Translations under genes and position numbers: made by a program
Part shown: in pieces, positions 1 through 7,506 of the stretch
Numbering within the stretch: the first letter of the stretch is position 1
Layout: every line of letters starts with the position of its first letter
Assembly: GCA_001295905.1 (NCBI GenBank)
Contig: LJHT01000056.1
Span: 36,120 to 100,119, forward strand
Length of the DNA: 64,000 nucleotides
Origin: a beta proteobacterium AAP51
GTDB taxonomy: Bacteria > Pseudomonadota > Gammaproteobacteria > Burkholderiales > Burkholderiaceae_C
Direction of reading: 5' to 3'
The notes under the pieces: model-generated
What the model saw: only the letters and a program-made list of their open reading frames with translations
Told to the model about the DNA's origin: nothing
Database searches by the model: none

Positions 1-429
1 AATGCGCTGGGCCTGTGGCGCGGCCTCAGCGCGCTGGCCAGCACGGCTGCCGTGGCGCTGCTGGTGGTGGCGCTGCAGGCGCCGCCGGTGCAGCCGCCCA
101 TCGTGGTGGTGCTGGCCACCAACCCGGGTGCGGGCGTGGCCACCAACGCCAGCTTCGTGGCCAGCCTCAGCGCCGACGGCCGCGCGCTGGTGCTCAAGCC
201 CCTGAAAGCGCCCACGCTCACCGCCGCGCAGGCGCTGGAACTGTGGAGCGTGCCCGCCCAGGGCGGCCCGCGCTCGCTGGGCCTGGTACGCGCCGACACC
301 GCCACCACGCTGCTGCTGCAGGCGGGTGTGAAGGAGGGCACCGCGGCCTTTGCGGTGAGCATCGAACCCGCCGGCGGTTCACCCACGGGCGCGCCCACGG
401 GGCCCATCGTTTCGCTGGGGCAGATCTAG
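1..429 (+). CDS. Anti-sigma factor, RskA C-terminal domain (5' end missing)
   Basis: This is the 3' part of an open frame that enters from the left edge; the visible 142 codons start inside the protein. A hydrophobic stretch rich in Ala, Leu and Val (about visible residues 11-45) is a single membrane segment. It is followed by a periplasmic region with LWSVP and a terminal VSIEPAGGSPTGAPTGPI block, which is characteristic of the RskA/anti-sigma-K C-terminal domain. Such proteins hold an ECF sigma factor at the membrane until regulated proteolysis. The sigma factor and the cytoplasmic sigma-binding domain would lie outside the window to the left. The adjacent exported DUF4331 gene is a plausible target of that sigma factor, but this is inference. 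Confidence 0.8.
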   Translation, partial: NALGLWRGLSALASTAAVALLVVALQAPPVQPPIVVVLATNPGAGVATNASFVASLSADGRALVLKPLKAPTLTAAQALELWSVPAQGGPRSLGLVRADTATTLLLQAGVKEGTAAFAVSIEPAGGSPTGAPTGPIVSLGQI

Positions 430-515
430 TTTCACGGCGGGCCGCATCCAGTTGCGGCGGGCTTGCGTATCTCCCCCCAGGTGGCCGCCGTCGCGGCCCC
501 ATGAGGAGACCCCCC

Positions 516-2054
516 GTGAACCGCATCCGTCACACCGCCCTGGCGCTGGCCGCCCTGGCTTTCTGCGCCACGCTGGCCCAGGCTTCCAGCCACCGCGAGG
601 CGCCTTTCATCACCACGGCGCCCAAGGTCGACGCCACTGATTTCTACATGTTCCGCAGCTACGAGGCGAACCGCAGCGAGTACGTGACGCTGATCGCCAA
701 CTACCTGCCGCTGCAAGACGCCTACGGCGGCCCGAACTACTTCGCGCTCGACCCCAATGCGCTGTACGAGATCCACATCGACAACAACGGCGATGCGCGT
801 GAAGACCTGAGCTTCCAGTTCCGCTTCAGGAACACGCTGGCCAACAACGGCGCGGGCGTGAACCTGACCATCGGCGGCAAGAGCGTGGGCATACCGCTGG
901 TGCAGGCCGGTGCCGTGGCCAATGTGAACGACGCCAACCTGCAGCTGGCCGAGACCTACACCGTGGCCGTGGTGCGCGGCGACCGCCGTCGCGGCACGGT
1001 GCAGGCCATCACCGCGGTCAATGGTGGCGCCACCACCTTCGCCAAGCCGGTGGACAACATCGGCGTGAAGACCATCCCCGATTACGCCGGCTACGCGGCC
1101 AAGCACATCCACAACGTCAACATCCCCGGCTGCAGCATGCCGGCCAAGGTGTTCGTGGGCCAGCGGCAAGACCCCTTCGCGGTGAACCTGGGCACCATCT
1201 TCGACCTCGTGAACGCGCCCGTCAGCGTGATCACCGACCCCGCGCTCATCGGTGCCGCGCCCAACACCATCGCCGACAAGAACGTCACCACGCTGGCGCT
1301 GGAAGTGCACCGCAGCTGCCTGAAGAGCGGCGAGCAGGGCGACGACGTCATCGGCGGCTGGACGAGCGCCAGCCTGCGCCAGGCGCGTGTGCTGGACGGC
1401 AGCCCGCCTTCGGGCCACCAGGCCAGCGAGAAGACGGGCGGCGCCTGGGTGCAGGTGTCGCGCCTGGGCATGCCGCTGGTCAACGAGGTGGTCATCGGCC
1501 TGAAGGACAAGGACAAGTTCAACGCCAGCCGCCCCAGCGGCGACGGCCAGTTCGCCGACTACGTGACGAACCCGACGCTGCCGGCGCTGCTGGAAATCGC
1601 GCTGGGCGCGCCGGGCATCGCGCCGACGAACTTCCCGCGCACCGACCTCGTCACCACCTTCCTCACCGGCATCAAGGGCGTGAACCAGCCGCGCACCGTC
1701 ACGGCCAGCGAAATGCTGCGCCTGAACACGGCCATCGCGCCCGTGCCCTTCGCGCAGCAGAACCGCCTGGGCATCGTCGGCAACATCCTGGCCGGTGGCA
1801 GCGACAACGCCGGCTACCCCAACGGCCGCCGGCCGAAGGACGACGTGGTCGACATCTCGCTGGTGGCCGTGATGGGCGGCCTGTGCATGGCCAACGGCGA
1901 CACCGACGCCTTGGGTTTCGGCGCCGCGTGCAAGCCTTCGGCGGTGCCGCTGGGCGCCACCGCTTTCCGCCTGCACGACGCGGTGGACCAGGCCGTGGTG
2001 CCGCTGCTGCCGGGCTTCCCCTACCTGAACACGCCGCTGCCGGGCAGCCGCTGA
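516..2054 (+). CDS. DUF4331 family exported protein
   Basis: A 512-residue protein starting at GTG 516, chosen because a GAGGAG ribosome site (503-508) sits 7 bases upstream; an in-frame ATG at 501 overlaps that site. Residues 1-23 form a Sec signal peptide ending in TLAQA, and the mature protein begins SSHREAPFIT, the usual N-terminus of DUF4331 proteins. Later family marks include TDFYMFRSYE, YEIHIDNNGD and a C-terminal GRRPKDDVVDI segment. The biochemical role of the family is not established; members are secreted and often accompany sigma/anti-sigma genes. It is followed after 10 bases by a small lipoprotein gene, so the two are probably one operon. Confidence 0.88.
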   Translation: MNRIRHTALALAALAFCATLAQASSHREAPFITTAPKVDATDFYMFRSYEANRSEYVTLIANYLPLQDAYGGPNYFALDPNALYEIHIDNNGDAREDLSFQFRFRNTLANNGAGVNLTIGGKSVGIPLVQAGAVANVNDANLQLAETYTVAVVRGDRRRGTVQAITAVNGGATTFAKPVDNIGVKTIPDYAGYAAKHIHNVNIPGCSMPAKVFVGQRQDPFAVNLGTIFDLVNAPVSVITDPALIGAAPNTIADKNVTTLALEVHRSCLKSGEQGDDVIGGWTSASLRQARVLDGSPPSGHQASEKTGGAWVQVSRLGMPLVNEVVIGLKDKDKFNASRPSGDGQFADYVTNPTLPALLEIALGAPGIAPTNFPRTDLVTTFLTGIKGVNQPRTVTASEMLRLNTAIAPVPFAQQNRLGIVGNILAGGSDNAGYPNGRRPKDDVVDISLVAVMGGLCMANGDTDALGFGAACKPSAVPLGATAFRLHDAVDQAVVPLLPGFPYLNTPLPGSR

Positions 2055-2064
2055 AAGGAGCGCC

Positions 2065-2361
2065 ATGAACAAGCCCGAACATCGTTCGAGGGTGGCGACG
2101 GCGCTGTGGCCCGTGGCGGCGCTGGCCCTGGCCAGCGCGCTGGCGGCCTGCGGTGGCAACGACAGCTACGCGCCCGCGCCGCCGCCACCGCCCGTGGCCG
2201 AAGACCCCACCATGGTGCCCACCAGTGCCACGGCCAATGCGGCGGCCTTCAGCACCTATGCCGCGAACCTGGCGCCCAGCGACACCACCGAGCCGCTGGT
2301 GGTGGGCACGCTGGTGCCGCCTGTCAGCGACACCGAAGAGCCCGTGGCCTTGACGCGCTGA
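2065..2361 (+). CDS. Small lipoprotein linked to DUF4331
   Basis: A 98-residue protein with an AAAG-GAG ribosome site 5 bases before ATG 2065. The first 28 residues are a lipoprotein signal sequence with lipobox LAAC; the mature protein starts CGGND and continues through a proline-rich spacer to an acidic tail. No enzyme motif is visible. The 10-base gap from the DUF4331 gene suggests co-translation, and small lipoproteins with this MVP...EP tail pattern accompany DUF4331 genes. Function is unknown. Confidence 0.75.
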   Translation: MNKPEHRSRVATALWPVAALALASALAACGGNDSYAPAPPPPPVAEDPTMVPTSATANAAAFSTYAANLAPSDTTEPLVVGTLVPPVSDTEEPVALTR

Positions 2362-2417
2362 CGCCCGAAGGCGCCACCGCGCGCGCTCGTCCAAGGGCCG
2401 TGCCCGGCCCTGCTTCC

Positions 2418-2460
2418 GAACCCGCCCGGCCTTCGCAAGAGGGCGGGTTCGACTTCCTTT
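2418..2460 (+). terminator. Strong stem-loop terminator
   Basis: A perfect 10-bp inverted repeat (GAACCCGCCC at 2418-2427, GGGCGGGTTC at 2441-2450) with a 13-base loop is followed by a pyrimidine- and T-rich stretch. It lies after the lipoprotein stop codon and before the DUF3455 gene, so it would end the DUF4331 transcript or attenuate read-through. Confidence 0.7.
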
Positions 2461-2483
2461 CCACTTTCCATGGAGCCTTTCCC

Positions 2484-3056
2484 ATGCAGAAAACCAAGCT
2501 GTCTTCCCTGTCCCTGGCCGGCCTTGCGGCCGCCGCGCTGCTCTCGGCCTGTGCCGGCACCCTGGACGGCATGCCCACCTCGATTCCCATGTTCAGCCAG
2601 GCCGCGCTGCCCGCGGCCGTGCAGGTGCCGGCCGGACACCGCGTGGTGCTGGAAACCGTGGGCGTGGGCCAGATCACCTACGAATGCCGCGAGAAGGCGG
2701 CGATGGCCGGCCAGTTCGAGTGGGTCTTCGCCGGCCCTGAGGCCACGCTGCAAGACCGCCAGGGCCGCGCGTTGGGCCGCTACTTCGGCCCGCCGGCCAC
2801 CTGGGCGCTGAACGACGGCTCGGCCCTCACTGCCACGCAGCTGGCCGTGGCCCCGGCGGCGGCCGGCAGCATTCCGCTGCAGCTGGTGAAGGCCAATCCG
2901 GCCACCGGCAGCGGCGCGCTGGTGGGCGTGACGCACATCCAGCGCGTGGCCACGCGCGGCGGCGTCGCCCCGGCGCTGCCCTGCGGCATGGCCGAGAAGG
3001 GCCGCAAGGAGATCGTGAAGTACCAGGCCGACTACATCTTCTGGAAGGCCGCCTGA
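2484..3056 (+). CDS. DUF3455 family lipoprotein
   Basis: A 190-residue exported protein. Residues 1-24 form a lipoprotein signal peptide with lipobox LSAC (mature start CAGTLDG). The body contains VPAGHRVVLETVGVGQITYEC, FEWVFAGPEA, GRYFGPPATW and a C-terminal YQADYIFW, matching the DUF3455 family, which is exported and of unknown function. ATG 2484 has GGAG about 8 bases upstream. DUF3455 genes are often found near ECF sigma/anti-sigma pairs, which agrees with the RskA gene at the left edge. A terminator separates it from the preceding operon, so it may have its own promoter. Confidence 0.82.
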   Translation: MQKTKLSSLSLAGLAAAALLSACAGTLDGMPTSIPMFSQAALPAAVQVPAGHRVVLETVGVGQITYECREKAAMAGQFEWVFAGPEATLQDRQGRALGRYFGPPATWALNDGSALTATQLAVAPAAAGSIPLQLVKANPATGSGALVGVTHIQRVATRGGVAPALPCGMAEKGRKEIVKYQADYIFWKAA

Positions 3057-3072
3057 AGCGAGGGGGCGCCGC

Positions 3073-3564
3073 TCAAGCGCCGAAGGACAGCAGGCCCTTG
3101 AGGCTCAGCACCAGCAGCAGGTAGCGGCCGCCCTTGCCCACGGCAATCCAGAACAGGCATTGCCAGAAGGGCATGCGGAACCAGCCGGCAGCCAGCACGA
3201 GCGCGTCGCCCACCAGCGGCAGGATGGACAGCACCAGCGCCGGCGGCCCCAGGCGCCGCAGTTTCTGGATGAGCGGCTTGTCTTCGTCCACGCGCACGCG
3301 CTGGAAGCGCTCATAACCCTGGCGCCCGGCCAGGCCCATGCCGAAGGTGAGCACGGCGCCGCAGAGGTTGCCGCAGGTGGCCACCAGCAGCGCCGTCCAG
3401 GCCAGTTCGGGGTAGGCGGTGACCAGGGCCGTCATCACCACCTCGCTGCTGCCAGGCAGCACGGTGGCCGAGAGAAAAGCCGAGAAGAACAGGCCCCAGA
3501 GGCCGGCGCTGGGGCTCATCCAGGTCTGCAGCCAGTCGGAGACCTGGGAAATCCATTCCATCAT
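3073..3564 (-). CDS. YqaA/DedA-type (SNARE-associated) membrane protein
   Basis: A 163-residue integral membrane protein in the DedA/VTT superfamily, closest in layout to short YqaA proteins. Hydrophobic segments lie around residues 22-40, 55-80, 108-128 and 135-158. The family pattern FLSATVLPGSSEVVM and a GN..GA motif (GNLCGAVLTF) are visible. DedA proteins are proton-linked membrane proteins connected with lipid-carrier flipping and envelope homeostasis; the substrate cannot be read from sequence. Two start codons are adjacent (3564 and 3561). It converges with the DUF3455 gene, with 16 bases between stop codons. Confidence 0.85.
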   Translation of the reverse strand: MMEWISQVSDWLQTWMSPSAGLWGLFFSAFLSATVLPGSSEVVMTALVTAYPELAWTALLVATCGNLCGAVLTFGMGLAGRQGYERFQRVRVDEDKPLIQKLRRLGPPALVLSILPLVGDALVLAAGWFRMPFWQCLFWIAVGKGGRYLLLVLSLKGLLSFGA

Positions 3565-3658
3565 GGGGCGGGACGCATTGGGTGTGACGGGGTCGCTAGT
3601 GTTTCACGCCGCAATGCTTAGCATGGGGCCCCTCTTCACACAGCGCGAAGGAGCTGTC

Positions 3659-4270
3659 ATGTTCAAGAAGCTGGCTTCCGAGGCCCTGGGCCTCAGCGAC
3701 ATCGGCGTCATCGTTCCGGCCTCCGACTACAACAAGGTCGACGCCGACGACTACCTCTTCAGTGAAGACGGGGAGAAGATCTTCTTCCTCATCAAGTCGA
3801 AGAAGGACGAGTACTGCTTCACCAACCTCGCCCTCATCCACGTGGATGGCGATTCGGCCGTGTCGTCCAAGCGCACCATCCGCCGCTACGACTTCGCCAG
3901 CCATGCGCTGACCGACGTGACGCTGGAAACCGCCGGCACCATCGACATGGACATCGAGCTGAAGTTCACTGTGGATGGCGGCGTGAAGTTCAGCATCGAC
4001 GTGCGCAAGAGCTTCATCGAGCAGCTGAAGGACATCTACAAGGCGCTGATCACCATCGGCCGCATCCAGCAGCGCGACGAACAGGCGCGTGCGAATGCGC
4101 GTGACTGCCTGCAGGTGGCCGGCTCCATCTACAAGGTCAACACCCTGGCCGCCGAAGACACCGTGGCGCAGCAGTTCAACACGCTGCTGTCGCACTACAA
4201 CGCCGCCGTGCTGGAGCGCTACACGCGCCGCGATTACGGCGCCGTCTTCGAACGCTATATCCATGCCTGA
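3659..4270 (+). CDS. Bacterial PH-domain protein
   Basis: A 203-residue soluble protein with AAGGAG 5 bases before ATG 3659. Residues about 10-125 carry a bacterial PH-like fold (ALIHVDGDSAVSSKRTIRRYDF, then VTLETAGTIDMDIELKFTVDGG), and residues about 130-200 form a helical tail, as in the YvbH-like oligomerisation arrangement. There is no signal peptide. Such proteins are small cytoplasmic oligomers of unknown function. It is a single gene between divergent and convergent neighbours and ends in front of a symmetric stem-loop. Confidence 0.75.
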   Translation: MFKKLASEALGLSDIGVIVPASDYNKVDADDYLFSEDGEKIFFLIKSKKDEYCFTNLALIHVDGDSAVSSKRTIRRYDFASHALTDVTLETAGTIDMDIELKFTVDGGVKFSIDVRKSFIEQLKDIYKALITIGRIQQRDEQARANARDCLQVAGSIYKVNTLAAEDTVAQQFNTLLSHYNAAVLERYTRRDYGAVFERYIHA

Positions 4271-4280
4271 GCCCGCGCGT

Positions 4281-4300
4281 GCAAAGCCGGAAGGCTTTGC
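4281..4300. terminator. Bidirectional stem-loop between convergent genes
   Basis: Perfect 8-bp stem GCAAAGCC / GGCTTTGC with a GGAA tetraloop, placed in the 36-base gap between the converging stop codons of the PH-domain gene and the 70-residue gene. A symmetric hairpin here can serve both strands. There is no long T run, so intrinsic activity is inferred from position and symmetry. Confidence 0.55.
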
Positions 4301-4306
4301 ACGGCG

Positions 4307-4519
4307 TCACCAGTTGTCGACCGGTTTGGCGGCGTCGCTGGTCGCTTCGTGGACTTGCAGGAACTGCGTGGCCGTGGTGTTCACGGTCACGCTCACCCCC
4401 GCAGCGATCTTGCCGCGCTTCACCAGCGTGTGCGTGGCACCGTCGGCCCCGGTTTCATAGAGCTCGAGGATCAGGTTCGCGTCACGGGGCCCCGTGCACT
4501 GGATCTGTATGGAGGCCAT
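4307..4519 (-). CDS. Small hypothetical protein (70 aa)
   Basis: A 70-residue soluble protein starting MASIQIQCTG and ending KPVDNW. It has no signal peptide or membrane segment; alternating hydrophobic residues suggest a small beta-rich domain (NLILELYETG, VSVTVNTTATQFLQV). It is read from the strand opposite the E1 dehydrogenase and starts 90 bases from it, so they share a divergent promoter region. I do not recognise the family. Normal residue composition and a clean stop at a hairpin support a real gene. Confidence 0.6.
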   Translation of the reverse strand: MASIQIQCTGPRDANLILELYETGADGATHTLVKRGKIAAGVSVTVNTTATQFLQVHEATSDAAKPVDNW

Positions 4520-4609
4520 GTCTTTCGGGCTTTCAGGTTTTGGCGATGAGGCGCGACTGTAGAGGCAGCCGATGTCGCCGCGCCACACAATGTGCGCCTG
4601 GAGCCCCCC

Positions 4610-7261
4610 ATGAACGCACCCGAAGCCCTGCCGCCCGGCCACAGCCCGCCTGAACTCGACACCGACCCCGAGGAAACGCGCGAATGGCGCGAAGCCCTGC
4701 AGGCGGTGGTGGAAGAGGCCGGCCCCGAGCGCGGCCTTTTCCTCATCGAGCAGCTGCAAGACCTGGCCCAGCAACAGGGCATGGTGCCGCACTTGCAGCC
4801 GTTTTCGGCCTACCGCAACAGCATCCCGCTGGCGCGCCAGGGCGCCTACCCCGGCGACCTGCGCACCGAAGAGCGCCTGACGGCCGTGATGCGCTGGAAC
4901 GCGCTGGCCATGGTGGTGCGCGCCAACGAAGCGCACGGCGAACTCGGCGGCCACATCGCCAGCTACGCCAGCGCGGCCGAGATCTTCGAGGTCGGCTTCA
5001 ACCACTTCTTTCAGGGCAGCGCCTGCGGCCAGCGCAGCGACCTCGTCTACTTCCAGCCGCACAGCGCGCCGGGCGTTTACTCGCGCGCCTTCCTCGAAGG
5101 GCGTTTGAGCGAAGGGCAGCTGGCGCGTTATCGGCAAGAGATACAAGGCGAAGACGGCACCGATGAAGGCGGCCTGTGCAGCTACCCGCACCCCTGGCTG
5201 ATGCCCGAGTTCTGGCAGTTCCCCACCGGCAGCATGGGCCTGGGGCCGATCAACGCCGTGTACCAGGCGCGCTTCATGCGCTACCTCACCGCACGCGGTT
5301 TGCTCGACTGCAGCACGCGGCGCGTGTGGGGCGTGTTCGGCGACGGCGAGATGGACGAGCCCGAGTCCATCGCCGGCCTCACGCTGGCCGCGCGCGAGAA
5401 GCTCTGCAACCTCACCTTCATCGTCAACTGCAACCTGCAGCGCCTGGACGGCCCGGTGCGTGGCAACGGGCAGATCATTCAAGAGCTGGAGGCGCTGTTC
5501 ACCGGCGCCGGTTGGCACGTCATCAAGGTGCTGTGGGGCAGCGAGTGGGACGCGCTCTTCGCGCGCGACACCGAGCACGTGCTGCTGCGTGCGCTCAGCC
5601 GCACGGTGGACGGTCAATACCAGACGCTGGGTGCGAACGACGGCGCCTACAACATCGAGCACTTCTTCCGGCAAGACCCGGCGGTGCAGAAGCTCGTGGC
5701 CCACATGAGCGAGGCCGAGATCGATGGCCTGAAGCGCGGCGGGCACGATTTCAGGAAGCTCTACGCTGCCTTCGCCGAGGCGCGCGACCACCGTGGCCGG
5801 CCCACCGTCATCCTGGCCAAGACCAAGAAGGGCTACGGCATGGGCGGCGCCGGTGAAAGCCGCATGACGGCGCACCAGGCCAAGAAGCTGGACCTGGAGG
5901 CCGTGAAGGCCTTCCGCGACCGCTTCGCGCTGCCGCTCAGCGACGAAGACGTGGCCGCGCTGCGCTTCCTGAAACCCGCCGACGACAGCGCCGAGATGCG
6001 CTACCTGCGCCAGCGGCGCGAAGCCCTCGGCGGCCCGCTGCCGAAGCGCAACGGCGCGGCCCCCGTGCTGCCCGTGCCGCCGCTCTCGGCCTGGGGCGAG
6101 TTCGCAGTGAAGGCCGAGGGCAAGGAGATGAGCACCACCATGGCCGCGGTGCGCATGCTGGGCAACCTGCTGAAGGACCCGACGCTCGGCCCGCGCATCG
6201 TGCCCATCGTCGCCGACGAGGCGCGCACCTTCGGCATGGCCAGCCTCTTCCGCCAGGTGGGCATCTACGCACCCGAGGGCCAGCACTACGAGCCCGAAGA
6301 CCGCGACACGATGCTGTACTACCGCGAAACGCGCGACGGCCAGCTGCTCGAAGAAGGCATCAACGAAGCCGGCGCGCTCAGCAGCTGGATCGCCGCGGCC
6401 ACCAGCTACAGCGTGCACGGCCTGCCCATGCTGCCGGTCTACATCTACTACTCGATGTTCGGCTTCCAGCGCGTGGGCGACCTCATCTGGGCCGCGGCCG
6501 ACCAGCGTTCACGCGGCCTGCTCTTCGGCGCCACCGCCGGCCGCACCACGCTGGGCGGCGAGGGCCTGCAGCACCAGGACGGCAGCAGCCTGCTGGTGGC
6601 CAGCACCGTGCCCAACTGCGTGGCCTGGGACCCGGGCTTCGCGGGCGAACTCGCGGTCATCCTGCAGCACGCGATGAACCGCATGCTGGTGCAGCAGCAC
6701 GACGAGTTCCATTACGTGGTGATGGGCAACGAGAACCACGCCATGCCCAGCCTGCCGGCCGGTGTGGAAGACGACCTGCTGCGCGGCCTGTACCGGTTGC
6801 AGGTTTTCGGCGAAGGCCCGGCGCGGGTGCGCCTGCTCGGCTCGGGCGCCATCCTGCGCGAGGTGCTGAAGGCGGGGCAGCAGCTGCATGAACAGCACGG
6901 CATCGCCTGCGAGGTGTTCAGCGCCACCAGCTACAGCGAACTGGCGCGCGAGGCGCAGGCCCTGCAGCGGCTGGACCGTTCGCAGCCGCTGCCGCTGAAC
7001 GCCGAGGCGCTGCAGGCCCACGCGCCGCGCCGCCTGAGCCACGTGCAGCGCCTGCTGGCCGGCCCGGCACCCGTGGTGGCGGCCAGCGACTACGTGCGCG
7101 CCTGGCCGCAGCTGATCACCGAGTACGTCGACGCGAAGATGGTCACGCTGGGCACCGACGGCTTCGGCCGCAGCGACACCCGCGCGCGGCTGCGCCGGCA
7201 TTTCGAGGTGGATGCGCCCGCCGTGGTGGCGGCGGCGCTGGAAGTGTTGCGCCGCGGGTAA
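4610..7261 (+). CDS. Homodimeric pyruvate dehydrogenase E1-type protein (solitary AceE-like)
   Basis: An 883-residue thiamine-diphosphate 2-oxoacid dehydrogenase E1 of the single-chain type, which decarboxylates a 2-oxoacid and transfers the acyl group to the lipoyl domain of E2. The cofactor motif GDGEMDEPES...NCNLQRLDGPVRGN starts near residue 244; the family marks RWNALAMVVRAN and ELGGHIASYAS are near residues 95-125. GGAG lies 6 bases before ATG 4610. There is no E2 or E3 gene nearby, unlike a normal aceEF operon, and the N-terminal region differs from housekeeping AceE (FSAYRNSIPLARQGAYPGDL). It could be a second pyruvate enzyme or an MdeB-like 2-oxobutyrate dehydrogenase; the sequence alone cannot decide. 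Confidence 0.88.
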   Translation: MNAPEALPPGHSPPELDTDPEETREWREALQAVVEEAGPERGLFLIEQLQDLAQQQGMVPHLQPFSAYRNSIPLARQGAYPGDLRTEERLTAVMRWNALAMVVRANEAHGELGGHIASYASAAEIFEVGFNHFFQGSACGQRSDLVYFQPHSAPGVYSRAFLEGRLSEGQLARYRQEIQGEDGTDEGGLCSYPHPWLMPEFWQFPTGSMGLGPINAVYQARFMRYLTARGLLDCSTRRVWGVFGDGEMDEPESIAGLTLAAREKLCNLTFIVNCNLQRLDGPVRGNGQIIQELEALFTGAGWHVIKVLWGSEWDALFARDTEHVLLRALSRTVDGQYQTLGANDGAYNIEHFFRQDPAVQKLVAHMSEAEIDGLKRGGHDFRKLYAAFAEARDHRGRPTVILAKTKKGYGMGGAGESRMTAHQAKKLDLEAVKAFRDRFALPLSDEDVAALRFLKPADDSAEMRYLRQRREALGGPLPKRNGAAPVLPVPPLSAWGEFAVKAEGKEMSTTMAAVRMLGNLLKDPTLGPRIVPIVADEARTFGMASLFRQVGIYAPEGQHYEPEDRDTMLYYRETRDGQLLEEGINEAGALSSWIAAATSYSVHGLPMLPVYIYYSMFGFQRVGDLIWAAADQRSRGLLFGATAGRTTLGGEGLQHQDGSSLLVASTVPNCVAWDPGFAGELAVILQHAMNRMLVQQHDEFHYVVMGNENHAMPSLPAGVEDDLLRGLYRLQVFGEGPARVRLLGSGAILREVLKAGQQLHEQHGIACEVFSATSYSELAREAQALQRLDRSQPLPLNAEALQAHAPRRLSHVQRLLAGPAPVVAASDYVRAWPQLITEYVDAKMVTLGTDGFGRSDTRARLRRHFEVDAPAVVAAALEVLRRG

Positions 7262-7270
7262 CCCTGTGCT

Positions 7271-7290
7271 TGTGCACAGTACTGTGCACA
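7271..7290. promoter_or_regulatory. Perfect 20-bp palindrome (operator candidate)
   Basis: TGTGCACAGTACTGTGCACA is its own reverse complement. It starts 9 bases after the E1 dehydrogenase stop and lies 44 bases before the 27-residue candidate gene. The lack of a loop favours a dimeric protein-binding site over a terminator. The cognate regulator is unknown. Confidence 0.55.
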
Positions 7291-7334
7291 CATACAGTTC
7301 GGCCCTGTTCTGCATTCCAGAGAAGAGAGCCGCC

Positions 7335-7418
7335 ATGCGACCTGCCCTGCGCCAGCACTACCGCCCCGACAGCCTGCGCGTGCCCGTGTGGCTGCGCCGC
7401 GTGTGGGCCTGGTTCTGA
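7335..7418 (+). CDS. Candidate 27-residue basic/aromatic peptide
   Basis: A short frame starting MRPALRQHYRPDS and ending RRVWAWF, with a purine-rich AGAGAAGAGAG stretch just upstream of ATG 7335. It is rich in Arg and Trp and has no signal peptide. Two points support it. It begins 74 bases after the E1 dehydrogenase on the same strand. Its stop codon is followed, at the same spacing, by the 3' repeat element that follows the gene ending at 10307. The function is unknown and chance cannot be excluded for so short a frame. Confidence 0.4.
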   Translation: MRPALRQHYRPDSLRVPVWLRRVWAWF

Positions 7419-7461
7419 GCGCTCCCAGGGCCGGGCTGCGCCCAGCCCGCCCCCCGCGGGG
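7416..7461 (+). repeat. Post-stop GC-rich repeat element, copy A
   Basis: Contains 27 bases (7424-7450) identical to the reverse complement of 10275-10301. The match extends with small differences through the stop codon on one side and a CCCCGCGG run on the other. The core folds into a CGGGCTG/CAGCCCG stem with a CGCC loop. In both copies the element begins directly at the stop codon of the gene it follows, so it behaves as a 3'-end or terminator-like unit. Confidence 0.65.
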
Positions 7462-7467
7462 GTTCAA

Positions 7468-7491
7468 GGTGCCCGGCAAAGCCGGTTCACC
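7468..7491. terminator. Stem-loop before the flavoprotein stop codon
   Basis: GGTG-c-CCGGC-AAA-GCCGG-tt-CACC forms an interrupted stem with an AAA loop. It lies in the gap between the convergent 27-residue frame and the flavoprotein gene (stop at 7507). It is a weak terminator candidate because no T run follows. Confidence 0.35.
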
Positions 7492-7506
7492 CAGAGAGCG
7501 ACTGCT

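Noticed and set aside
4307..6418. 703-codon open frame on the minus strand over the E1 dehydrogenase
   Set aside because: Only its last 70 codons (from 4519) have a natural composition; the rest mirrors the E1 gene and is not coding.
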